Assembly: GCA_030622295.1 (NCBI GenBank)
Contig: JAUXGI010000091.1
Location: 1-5,707 of the forward strand
Direction of reading: 5' to 3'
Source: Planctomycetota bacterium
Lineage (GTDB): Bacteria; Planctomycetota; B129-G9
Length of the DNA stretch: 5,707 bases
Shown here: positions 1 to 5,707 of the stretch, in pieces
Position numbering within the stretch: position 1 is the stretch's first letter
Layout: each line of letters begins with the position of its first letter
The notes under the pieces: model-generated
What the model saw: only the letters and a program-made list of their open reading frames with translations
The model's database searches: none
Told to the model about the DNA's origin: nothing
Position numbers and translations under genes: made by a program

Positions 1-1462
1 CCAGACGGGAGCAAAGCATTGGTGTGAGTGTCAGCGCGCAAAAGAGCGATACAAGAACGGTAGCCGAAATCATTGCCCCGAGTTGCTTGAACATGATACC
101 GGTGATGCCGGTCAAAAACATAATGGGAACGAAGATGACCACGGTCGTCAAGGTGGAAGCGGTGATGGCGTTGCCGACCTCCGAGGCGCCGAAGACCGAG
201 GCCTCTTTCACTTTTTCGCCCTTCTCGGTGTGGCGGATGACGTTCTCCAGCACTACCACGGCGTTGGCCACCACCATGCCTATTGCGATGGCCAACGACA
301 TAAGCGACATAACGTTTATTGTGAAACCGACGATGAACATAAACACAAAAGCGACAATGAGCGAGAAGGGAATGGTAAGGATAATGATAATACTGGTGCG
401 GATATTTCGCAGAAACACAAATGTCGTAAGCGCCACGAACAGCCCGCCCCACAGCACCGTCGTGGCGAGATTGTTGAGGGACTGCTCGATGAACTCGGAA
501 CTGTCCATAAGGAGATTGGTGCTCACGTCACGCGGAAGGCGGTCCTTGAGTTCCTCCATCCTTTTCTGGATTGCCTTTGATACGTTCACCGTGTTTGCCC
601 CGGAACGTTTCTGAACAAGGAGCACCAAGCCGGGCTTGCCGTCCACCTCCGTTAGCCGCCGCTGCTCCTTGAAGAAATCCTCCACCTCGGCCACATCGCG
701 CAGATAGACGAGAGCAGGCCCGTCGCGCTTCACCACAATGTCCTTGATATCTCCGGGTGTCTCGTATTCTCCGGGCACGCGAATGGTGAACTCGATACGG
801 CCTATCTTGAGGTTGCCGGCGGGCAGCGTCAGGTTTTCCTCTCTCAGCGCGGTCTCAATGTCCTCAAGGGTCAGGCCGTAACTCTCCAGTTTGCTCCTGT
901 CCAGGCGCACGTCTATCTGCCGCTTCAGCCCGCCCATTATCTGCACCGCCCCCACCCCGGGCAGCCGCTTCAACTCGTCGGCCACCTCGTCGTCGATGAT
1001 GTCGTACAACTTCTCCCAACTCTCCTCTGCGGTCACGCCGTACACGAGGATGGGAAACATCGAGGTGTTGAACTTGAAGATCATCGGATCCTCGATGTCG
1101 GCCGGCAACAACCGGTCGGCGAAGTCCAGCCTGTCGCGTATATCGTTCGCGGCCTCGTCCAGATTGGTCCCCCAATTGAACTTGCACGTGACCATCGACA
1201 GGCCTTCCTTGGAGACGGAGCGCATCTCGTCGAGGTCGTTCACAATACTCAAGTCATTCTCGATTATCTTGGTGACTTTGGTCTCCACGTCGTCCGTACT
1301 GGCCCCCGGCCATGCGGTCAGGACACTTATCGACGGCGGCTCTATCTCCGGCATCAGGTCCACGGAGAGCATCGTCATCGACACCACTCCCATTAGGAGC
1401 AGCGCCAGAAACATCATCAGCACCGTAACGGCGCGCCTGGTTGCAAATTGTGGAAGGTTCAT
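1..1462 (-). CDS. RND efflux permease, AcrB/HAE1-like, N-terminal 487 residues (partial)
   Basis: Inner-membrane pump of a tripartite efflux system, taking substrates from the periplasm or outer leaflet and passing them to the outer membrane channel. The frame is open from ATG at 1462 to the left edge. Family members run about 1030-1050 residues, so roughly the first half is visible. Seen: TM1 at residues 10-32; WPGAS followed by DDVE at 51-60; porter-domain motif GVGAVQIMGG at 169-178; then TM2 to TM6 (about 334-352, 357-378, 384-407, 432-455, 461-485), ending in a TLTPMLCSRL segment typical of the end of TM6. The TM4 motif reads GMVVANAVVVLENV (395-408), where AcrB has D407 and D408. Here the aligned residues are Ala399 and Asn400, so the usual proton-relay pair is absent. 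The start lies 24 nt after the adaptor stop, with a modest GGAAAG ribosome site. Family assignment is firm. Substrate is unknown, and the TM10-12 residues that complete the relay are outside the window. Confidence 0.95.
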   Translation of the reverse strand, partial: MNLPQFATRRAVTVLMMFLALLLMGVVSMTMLSVDLMPEIEPPSISVLTAWPGASTDDVETKVTKIIENDLSIVNDLDEMRSVSKEGLSMVTCKFNWGTNLDEAANDIRDRLDFADRLLPADIEDPMIFKFNTSMFPILVYGVTAEESWEKLYDIIDDEVADELKRLPGVGAVQIMGGLKRQIDVRLDRSKLESYGLTLEDIETALREENLTLPAGNLKIGRIEFTIRVPGEYETPGDIKDIVVKRDGPALVYLRDVAEVEDFFKEQRRLTEVDGKPGLVLLVQKRSGANTVNVSKAIQKRMEELKDRLPRDVSTNLLMDSSEFIEQSLNNLATTVLWGGLFVALTTFVFLRNIRTSIIIILTIPFSLIVAFVFMFIVGFTINVMSLMSLAIAIGMVVANAVVVLENVIRHTEKGEKVKEASVFGASEVGNAITASTLTTVVIFVPIMFLTGITGIMFKQLGAMISATVLVSLFCALTLTPMLCSRL

Positions 1463-1486
1463 TCGTTGCTTTCCAGAAATCCGGTC

Positions 1487-2707
1487 TTACTTCTCGTGTC
1501 CATTGCCATTCTTCAGCACATCTATCGCAGCACCGTGGGTCAGCCTCTGCTGGCCGGTCACCACCAATCTGTCGCCTTCGTTGAGTCCAGAGAGCACCTC
1601 GACCCTGTCCGCGCTTCGTATGCCAGTCGTCACTTCCACGCGCCGCGCTTGGTGATCGTCGGCAAGAAAGACATAGTGTTTCCCCCCGCGCCTTATCAGG
1701 GTGTCGGAAGGAATGACGACGGCATCCTCATGGCGCTTCAGCGTCAGCCTGACCGTGGCGTACATTCCCGCCCGAATCAGGTAGACCCCCGAGGCCTCGT
1801 CGTCCTTGCGCTTGTTGTCCATCCATATTTCCACGGGTATCGTCCGTGTGGAGGCGCGGTGTTCCTCGGATATTTTGCTTATCTTTGCGTGGAATTTATC
1901 CCTCAATCCCTCAAACTTCACTTCGACCTCGGTCTTACCCGGAACCAGCAATTCCTGGTAGAGACCGGGAATATCCGCCATAATCTTAATCTTATCCAGG
2001 TTGATAATGCGCACGACCGGCACCCCCGGGCCGACCATCGAGCCTTCGTCCATATACTTGCGCGTTACCACCCCGGAGATGGTCGCCTTCAGGTACGTTT
2101 CGCCCAGGTCCACCGTGACCGCCTCAAGAGACGCAACGGCCTGTTCAATCTGGGCGGCGGCAAGGCTCCGCGAAGCCAGCGCACGATCATAATCCGCCAC
2201 CGCCTTGTCGCGCTGGCGCTCCGTACCGGCTCCTTCTTCAAAGAGCCTGACCGTGCGTTCCTTCTCCTTCTCCTTGTCGGCCAGGTCCGCCTCCGCCTTG
2301 GCCAGTGAGGCCCTGGCGACAGAGACCGCGGCTTCCGCCTGTGTAACCCGCGCCACAAACGCCGCGCGGTCGATTTCCGCAATGACCTCGCCCTTTTTCA
2401 CCTTGACACCAATGTCAACCGGTGTCCCGTCTTTCAGCGCCAGCCGCTCCAACCTGCCGGAAATCTTCGGCACGATCTCGACCGCAAACTGCGGCTCCAC
2501 ATTCCCTGTAAGAACCAGCACCTGCTCAATCACTCCCTTTTCCACGGAAACGACTTTTACCGGTACCGGCCTTTCTTCTTCATCGATTCGGACGGCTTTC
2601 GTGCTTTCCTTGATAAGGAGGTAGCCGTGAGTACCGCCGATGCCGACCACGATGATCGCCAGCAGGCCGATGATTATTCTGATGATGCGTTTTGTTCTGT
2701 CCGTCAT
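1487..2707 (-). CDS. Periplasmic adaptor (membrane-fusion) subunit of RND efflux system
   Basis: A 406-residue HlyD/AcrA-type adaptor that links the RND permease to the outer membrane channel. Seen in order: short basic N-terminus and one hydrophobic segment (about 8-31) with no lipobox cysteine, so it is probably an uncleaved membrane anchor; first lipoyl half-motif (about 66-115, including VLTGNV and the KVKKGEVIAEID turn); an Ala/Glu/Lys/Arg-rich helical hairpin (about 116-200) that should contact the channel; second lipoyl half (about 205-242, with ATISGVVTRKYMDEGSMV); beta-barrel domain (about 243-325); membrane-proximal domain (about 326-398, with VVIPSDTLIRR and GLNEGDRLVVTG). The length is normal for the family. 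It begins 17 nt after the outer-membrane gene's stop, behind GGGAAG, and ends 24 nt before the permease, as expected for one operon. Family and role are clear; the substrate cannot be told. Confidence 0.95.
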   Translation of the reverse strand: MTDRTKRIIRIIIGLLAIIVVGIGGTHGYLLIKESTKAVRIDEEERPVPVKVVSVEKGVIEQVLVLTGNVEPQFAVEIVPKISGRLERLALKDGTPVDIGVKVKKGEVIAEIDRAAFVARVTQAEAAVSVARASLAKAEADLADKEKEKERTVRLFEEGAGTERQRDKAVADYDRALASRSLAAAQIEQAVASLEAVTVDLGETYLKATISGVVTRKYMDEGSMVGPGVPVVRIINLDKIKIMADIPGLYQELLVPGKTEVEVKFEGLRDKFHAKISKISEEHRASTRTIPVEIWMDNKRKDDEASGVYLIRAGMYATVRLTLKRHEDAVVIPSDTLIRRGGKHYVFLADDHQARRVEVTTGIRSADRVEVLSGLNEGDRLVVTGQQRLTHGAAIDVLKNGNGHEK

Positions 2708-2724
2708 GGTTCGACTTCCCGATT

Positions 2725-4281
2725 TTAGTTGTGCGTTTCCGGCGGCTGTGCCGGAGTGGTTTCCTTCGTCTTGGTCGAGGGCGCGCCGTCTTTCTCCTTC
2801 ATGAACGGCTTTATGTACGCCGGCTTCGGCGTTTTCACATCTTTCGGCATCACGGAAGCCCCTGCATGAGGCCCCAGTATCCCCATCGCCCGCTGTAAAA
2901 TCAGACGGGCGACCGTGTGGTCGTATATCGCCTGGTAATAATTCGCCTTCGCCAGCGTCAACGCGGCCCGCGCGTCGTATACCTCGACTTCCGTGTTTAT
3001 GCCCTGCTCCTGTCCGACCATGGCCAGGCGCAGCCCTTCTTCGGCGCGCTTCTGGTTCAATCGCTGGGAATCCACAAATTCCCTTGCGTCATTAATAGAA
3101 AGTATGGCCGCCCGAATCTCCCGCAGCGCGCGCTCCTCCGCATCGATTAACTCAATCCTGTCACGTCGGAGCAGCGACGCCTCCTGCATCAGTTTCCCCT
3201 CGCGCCTCAGGTCGAACAGCGTCCAATCCAGCGTCACTCCGGCCTTCCAGGCATCGCCCCAGTCAACCACGTTCGTGTGCGGGTCAGGTTTCGCCCATGT
3301 CTGCGTGTAAAAGGCGTCCAGTGACGGAAAATACCGGCTGAACGCGACGTTGAACGCCTCACGCTGCATACGTACCTGCAACTCCGCCGTAAAGATGTCC
3401 GGCCTGTTCTCGAACGCTGTTTTTACCGTATCCTCGTACACGGGATTTATCTCGCTGTAGGTCAACTTGCCGGAAAGTTCGATATTGCTGTCCTGTGAAA
3501 CCCCCATTAATTTCAGCAACGTCGTTTTTCCGCGGTTGACCAGGTTGCGCTGTTGTATCTCCACCGCCTGGAAATTGGATAATTCCACCTGCGTGCGAAG
3601 GACGTCAAGTTTAGTCGCCGTTCCAAGCGCTTTCCGACTTTCCACCAACTTCAGCGAATGCCTGGACGCTTCCACCGAGTCTTTTGCTACCTCCACCAGT
3701 TGCTGAGCCAGCAGCACCTCATAATATGCCATTGCAACGTCAAAGAACATCTGCTGGGTCACGCCCCGCACCTGCTCGTCGGTGAACACCGCGTACACCC
3801 GCGCCGCGCGAATCGCCGAACTTATGGCGCCGCCGCGATACAACGGCTGAGTTACCGTCAAATCGACGGAATAATTATCCGGGTCTCCTAAACTGACGCC
3901 CTGCCCCCCGACGTTGAAACCGGAGACCTTGTCCAGACGTGTATAACCGGCCCGCACCTCGGCCGTCGGCAGCGCCTCGCCCATCGCCTCCACTACCCTG
4001 CCCCTTGCCACGCCTCTTTCTTCCAGCGCCGCCTGGAGCGTCTTGTTGTTTGCGACCGACAGTTTCAGGGCGTCCTGCAGCGACAACTTGCCCTCTATCC
4101 GAACCTGGGCGGCGTCGGCGGCCTCACGCTGGACAAGCCACTGCTCGTATGCCTCCCGGCGCGACTCCATCACATCGCGATAAACCCTCGCCCGGCCCGC
4201 GCAGCCCGCCGCCGTCACCGACAGCAGGGCCGCCAAAATCAGGCAAGCCGCCGCTCCCGTTCTTCCTTGCGCTCTTTTCAT
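2725..4281 (-). CDS. Outer membrane efflux channel lipoprotein, TolC/OprM (OEP) family
   Basis: Trimeric outer-membrane exit duct for the pump. From ATG at 4281 it is 518 residues. The N-terminus is a lipoprotein-like signal: KR-rich start, hydrophobic run 10-25, then TAAGC with Cys27 as the probable lipidated residue. The box is imperfect because position -3 is Ala, not Leu. Two OEP repeats follow. Repeat 1 (about 66-260) has EALPTAEVRAGY (102-113), VTQPLYRGG (143-151) and ATKLDVLRTQVEL (222-234). Repeat 2 (about 282-469) has ENRPDIFTAELQ (291-302), YFPSLDAFY (317-325), LDWTLFD (351-357) and a long final helix ending in LILQRAMG. Residues 478-518 form a Lys/Pro/Thr-rich, probably disordered tail. 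Start choice: AAGGTG sits 7 nt upstream and the signal peptide has normal length. A longer in-frame start at 4344 overlaps the repressor stop (ATGA) and has GGAGG 4 nt upstream, but it would put 21 extra residues before the signal. Confidence 0.93.
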   Translation of the reverse strand: MKRAQGRTGAAACLILAALLSVTAAGCAGRARVYRDVMESRREAYEQWLVQREAADAAQVRIEGKLSLQDALKLSVANNKTLQAALEERGVARGRVVEAMGEALPTAEVRAGYTRLDKVSGFNVGGQGVSLGDPDNYSVDLTVTQPLYRGGAISSAIRAARVYAVFTDEQVRGVTQQMFFDVAMAYYEVLLAQQLVEVAKDSVEASRHSLKLVESRKALGTATKLDVLRTQVELSNFQAVEIQQRNLVNRGKTTLLKLMGVSQDSNIELSGKLTYSEINPVYEDTVKTAFENRPDIFTAELQVRMQREAFNVAFSRYFPSLDAFYTQTWAKPDPHTNVVDWGDAWKAGVTLDWTLFDLRREGKLMQEASLLRRDRIELIDAEERALREIRAAILSINDAREFVDSQRLNQKRAEEGLRLAMVGQEQGINTEVEVYDARAALTLAKANYYQAIYDHTVARLILQRAMGILGPHAGASVMPKDVKTPKPAYIKPFMKEKDGAPSTKTKETTPAQPPETHN

Positions 4282-4288
4282 CGCTCCA

Positions 4289-4294
4289 CACCTT
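4289..4294 (-). promoter_or_regulatory. Ribosome binding site for the outer membrane factor (preferred start 4281)
   Basis: AAGGTG, 7 nt before the ATG at 4281. It favours the start that gives a normal lipoprotein signal. The competing site, GGAGGG at 4348-4353, lies only 3-4 nt from the ATG at 4344 within the end of the repressor gene and could allow translational coupling. Confidence 0.5.
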
Positions 4295-4340
4295 TTCCGT
4301 AATATCGTTGCTCGAAGCGAAACCCCTTCTCCGTTGAAAT

Positions 4341-4964
4341 TCATTTGCCCTCCGCCAGGGCTCCCTCAAAGAACATCTTCTTGACCATTTCCGTCAATTC
4401 CTTCAGCGTCAATTTGTGCCGCCCTTCTACCCAAATGAACGCGGAGCCGCGCAACATGCCCAAAAGCACCATCGTCATGGCGCGCGGGTCCGCCTTCCGC
4501 AAGACTCCCTTCTTGATTCCAGTCTTTATAACCTCCGCTACCCGCTTGACAATCTGGTTGCGAAGCCGCCTGATCTGAGGCTGCGTCGCCGGGCTTACGG
4601 GAAACTTCCCCATAATCTCCCGGAGGTACAAGCCGAAGAACTTCTTATACTCTTCCACGACCCGGAGATTGACTTCAATCAATCTCTTCAGTTTTCCCAC
4701 CGGCTCAGTCTCACTGTCCATCCCCTTACCCACGAGAGCGTCAATTTTCCTAACCTTTTCAAGGAACAGCGCATGATACAGATCTTCCTTTCCGGTGAAA
4801 AATTTGTACAGCGTACCTACCGCGAACTCCGCCTGCTCGGCGATGTCCTGCATGGAAGCGCCGTGAAAACCCTTCTCCGTGAAAACCTCCTCCGCCGCGC
4901 GGAGTATCTCCGCCCTGTGACGCTCGCGCTCGCGCTCGCGACGGTTAAGAACTTTCTTCGCCAT
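4341..4964 (-). CDS. TetR-family transcriptional repressor of the efflux operon
   Basis: A 207-residue one-component regulator, a normal TetR length. The N-terminal DNA-binding domain is at about 17-63: RAEILRAAEEVFTEKGFHGAS, then the helix-turn-helix SMQDIAEQAEFAVGTLYKFF (37-56) and the typical GKEDLYHAL. The rest is an all-helical ligand-binding and dimerisation domain with no specific ligand signature that I recognise. Start choice: ATG at 4964 has GGAGTGAGGA just upstream and gives the usual short basic lead-in. Farther in-frame ATGs at 5018 and 5039 exist, but 5039 falls at the predicted transcription start and neither has a good ribosome site. As first gene of the pump operon, directly behind a promoter with a palindrome over the -35 box, it most likely represses itself and the pump. 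Residues 9-16 are an Arg/Glu alternation encoded by a small tandem repeat. Family is certain; the regulatory target is inferred from position. Confidence 0.94.
   Translation of the reverse strand: MAKKVLNRRERERERHRAEILRAAEEVFTEKGFHGASMQDIAEQAEFAVGTLYKFFTGKEDLYHALFLEKVRKIDALVGKGMDSETEPVGKLKRLIEVNLRVVEEYKKFFGLYLREIMGKFPVSPATQPQIRRLRNQIVKRVAEVIKTGIKKGVLRKADPRAMTMVLLGMLRGSAFIWVEGRHKLTLKELTEMVKKMFFEGALAEGK
4921..4938. repeat. Three tandem copies of CGCTCG inside the repressor gene
   Basis: Three exact 6-nt units encode the Arg-Glu alternation just before the TetR DNA-binding domain. A gain or loss of one unit would keep the frame, so copy number could vary harmlessly. It is probably only a low-complexity basic/acidic lead-in. 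Confidence 0.6.
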
Positions 4965-4968
4965 GCCG

Positions 4969-4978
4969 TCCTCACTCC
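4969..4978 (-). promoter_or_regulatory. Ribosome binding site that sets the TetR start at 4964
   Basis: GGAGTGAGGA contains GGAG 10 nt and GAGG 5-6 nt before the ATG at 4964. Neither upstream ATG (5018, 5039) has a comparable site, so this decides the start. Confidence 0.65.
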
Positions 4979-5026
4979 AGAACGTGATTTTGTCGTTCGC
5001 GCGCCTCCGCGAACGCATATTCACAC

Positions 5027-5040
5027 AATGAATCTTCATT
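5027..5040. promoter_or_regulatory. 14-bp perfect palindrome at the predicted transcription start
   Basis: AATGAA-TC-TTCATT is a perfect inverted repeat with a 2-bp centre. It lies 3 nt downstream of the -10 box and covers the predicted +1 (about 5037). A repressor bound here would block initiation, so it could be an accessory operator. Its sequence differs from the 5065-5084 palindrome, so the same protein need not bind both. It could also arise by chance in a locally AT-rich stretch. Confidence 0.4.
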
Positions 5041-5043
5041 CAC

Positions 5044-5071
5044 ATTATACCATCATCGTTCACCATGTCGA
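5044..5071 (-). promoter_or_regulatory. Sigma-70-type promoter of the tetR-efflux operon
   Basis: On the minus strand: -35 box TCGACA (5071-5066, five of six to TTGACA), a 16-bp spacer, and -10 box TATAAT (5049-5044, perfect consensus) preceded by TGG, giving an extended -10 (TGn). Predicted +1 is a G at about 5037, leaving a 73-nt leader before the TetR ATG at 4964. A run of eight A on this strand (5091-5084) falls at about -54 to -47, where an UP element would sit. No other good promoter was seen between the four efflux genes, so this one probably drives the whole operon. Confidence 0.75.
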
Positions 5072-5084
5072 GCAAATTCGACAT
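5065..5084. promoter_or_regulatory. Candidate TetR operator: 20-bp palindrome over the -35 box
   Basis: Perfect 7-bp arms ATGTCGA and TCGACAT flank a 6-bp centre (GCAAAT). The left arm contains the whole -35 hexamer. TetR-family dimers commonly bind palindromes of about this size that overlap their own promoter, and the regulator gene is immediately downstream. The site is seen directly; which protein binds it is inferred. Confidence 0.6.
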
Positions 5085-5097
5085 TTTTTTTCTGAAA

Positions 5098-5132
5098 CGG
5101 CAACCTTCGGGGTCAGACCCCAAAGGTTGCCG
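5098..5132. repeat. 35-nt near-perfect inverted repeat (hairpin) downstream of the ATPase gene
   Basis: Arms CGGCAACCTT and AAGGTTGCCG enclose GGGGTC-A-GACCCC. Of 17 possible pairs around the centre at 5115, 16 match. The one mismatch (5108/5122) is C-A on the plus strand but would be a U-G wobble in minus-strand RNA, so a transcript running from the ATPase gene could fold it completely. It starts 65 nt after that gene's stop. It may end or stabilise that transcript, but minus-strand sequence after it reads TTTCAG and then A-rich rather than a U-tract, so it is not a standard intrinsic terminator. A dispersed REP-like element is the main alternative. Confidence 0.6.
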
Positions 5133-5197
5133 CTTGACCTGGGCACGCCGGGTACGGCCCTGAAAACTGTATGAATACCGAAGAAGCCGGGTTTGGG

Positions 5198-5707
5198 TTA
5201 TCTGAGAGAGGAGAGTTCGCGGCGCGCACGCTGAATGATTTCAGGGTTGATCCGGAGCAGACGCTCGTCGGCTGCGATTACCATTGCCATATCGCATATC
5301 GTGTTGATGAGGCGAGGGATGCCCTCGGTGATTGTGTGGACATCCTGCTTGGTCTCGTCGTTGAATATCTCGCCGGTTGCGCCCGCCGCGGAGAGGCGGA
5401 AGTCGATGTATGCCGCCGTTTCGTCGGAATTAAACGGGTTCAGCCGGTAGCGCACGCCGATGCGCTGGTTGAGCGAGGGCATTTCACGCAGCCGCTCCAG
5501 CAGAGAATCGTCGCCTGCAAGGAGTGTGGTCAGGACGAACCTGCCGTTCTGGTCGAGGTTCAGGAGCGAGCGCAGCACTTCAAAGGTTTCCTGGTCCTCG
5601 ATTGTTTGAGCCTCGTCGATTATCAGGATGGCAGGTCCGCCGTTTGTGCAGGCGGCGGGGGTGTCCGCGTCAAGTTCTTCGTTGGAGTCCGTGACATCGA
5701 AGTTGCG
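5198..5707 (-). CDS. ExeA/GspA-like AAA ATPase, C-terminal 169 residues (partial)
   Basis: The frame is open from the right edge to TAA at 5198; the start and Walker A lie outside. Counting from the edge: Walker B AILIIDEAQ (26-34); a LRSLLNLDQNGRFVLTTLLAG stretch (45-65) matching the beta-strand and sensor-1 region; LNQRIGVRYRLNPFNSDETAAYIDFRL (79-105), the family's typical arginine-rich block; and EGIPRLINTICDMAMV (128-143), the lid signature. These are hallmarks of the ExeA/GspA family (AAA_22), whose members power assembly of secretion or envelope machines; a related branch is found in exosortase/polysaccharide loci. The protein ends soon after the lid with no added peptidoglycan-binding domain. 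The usual GQPEL after sensor 1 reads GDDSL. It is transcribed toward the efflux operon but separated by 233 nt containing a hairpin and a separate promoter, so it is probably a different unit. Family is confident; the pathway cannot be told. Confidence 0.88.
   Translation of the reverse strand, partial: RNFDVTDSNEELDADTPAACTNGGPAILIIDEAQTIEDQETFEVLRSLLNLDQNGRFVLTTLLAGDDSLLERLREMPSLNQRIGVRYRLNPFNSDETAAYIDFRLSAAGATGEIFNDETKQDVHTITEGIPRLINTICDMAMVIAADERLLRINPEIIQRARRELSSLR

Noticed and set aside
83..580. 165-residue plus-strand open frame opposite the permease
   Set aside because: His/Asp/Gly-rich translation with no domain, lying antisense to clearly conserved RND sequence; a shadow of codon usage on the other strand.
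1448..2308. 286-residue plus-strand open frame opposite the adaptor gene
   Set aside because: Long, but the opposite strand encodes a complete, recognisable adaptor with all domains; this translation shows no family features and no ribosome site.
4965..5039. Longer repressor beginning at 5039 or 5018
   Set aside because: 5039 coincides with the predicted transcription start, neither site has a good ribosome-binding sequence, and the extra residues are unlike TetR N-termini.
5065..5091. 7-bp stem plus T8 resembling a plus-strand intrinsic terminator
   Set aside because: No plausible plus-strand gene lies to its left, the stem is short and AT-rich, and the same bases form a promoter and operator on the minus strand, which fits the gene layout better.
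5098..5132. Hairpin as a canonical rho-independent terminator for the ATPase gene
   Set aside because: Minus-strand sequence just after the stem is TTTCAG followed by an A-run, not a U-tract; kept only as an unassigned hairpin.
5134..5160. TTGACC as a plus-strand -35 box
   Set aside because: No matching -10 at 16-18 bp and no plus-strand gene follows.
4416..5174. 252-residue plus-strand open frame opposite the repressor and running through the promoter region
   Set aside because: It crosses the palindromes and hairpin and is antisense to a firm TetR gene; its composition is that of a shadow frame.

Overview
The window carries a four-gene tripartite efflux operon read entirely on the minus strand, preceded by the 3' end of an unrelated ATPase gene. 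An inner-membrane RND pump, a periplasmic adaptor and an outer-membrane channel lipoprotein together imply a diderm (Gram-negative type) bacterium with moderately high GC. Nothing visible fixes the phylum.

Layout in the direction of transcription, right to left. (1) 5707-5198: C-terminal part of an ExeA/GspA-like AAA ATPase; its Walker A and start lie beyond the right edge. (2) 5197-4965: intergenic region with a 35-nt near-perfect hairpin, a 20-bp palindrome, an extended -10 promoter and a second 14-bp palindrome at the predicted transcription start. (3) 4964-4341: TetR-family repressor. (4) 4281 (or 4344)-2725: TolC/OprM-type outer membrane factor with a lipoprotein-like signal. (5) 2707-1487: membrane-fusion (periplasmic adaptor) protein. 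(6) 1462-1: first 487 residues of an RND permease of the AcrB/HAE1 type, cut by the left edge. The gaps are short (59 or overlapping, 17 and 24 nt), so the four genes look like one transcription unit driven by the promoter just upstream of the repressor.

How they would work together: the repressor would bind the palindrome covering its own -35 box and so control itself and the pump. A ligand, probably a pump substrate, would relieve repression. The permease, adaptor and channel would then form an envelope-spanning exporter.

The most unusual point is in the permease. The two adjacent TM4 aspartates that carry protons in AcrB (D407, D408) are Ala399 and Asn400 here, although the rest of the motif and the remainder of the operon look intact. 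Either this is a subfamily coupled in another way, or a pump with altered or lost transport. I see no mobile element, CRISPR array, tRNA or rRNA.
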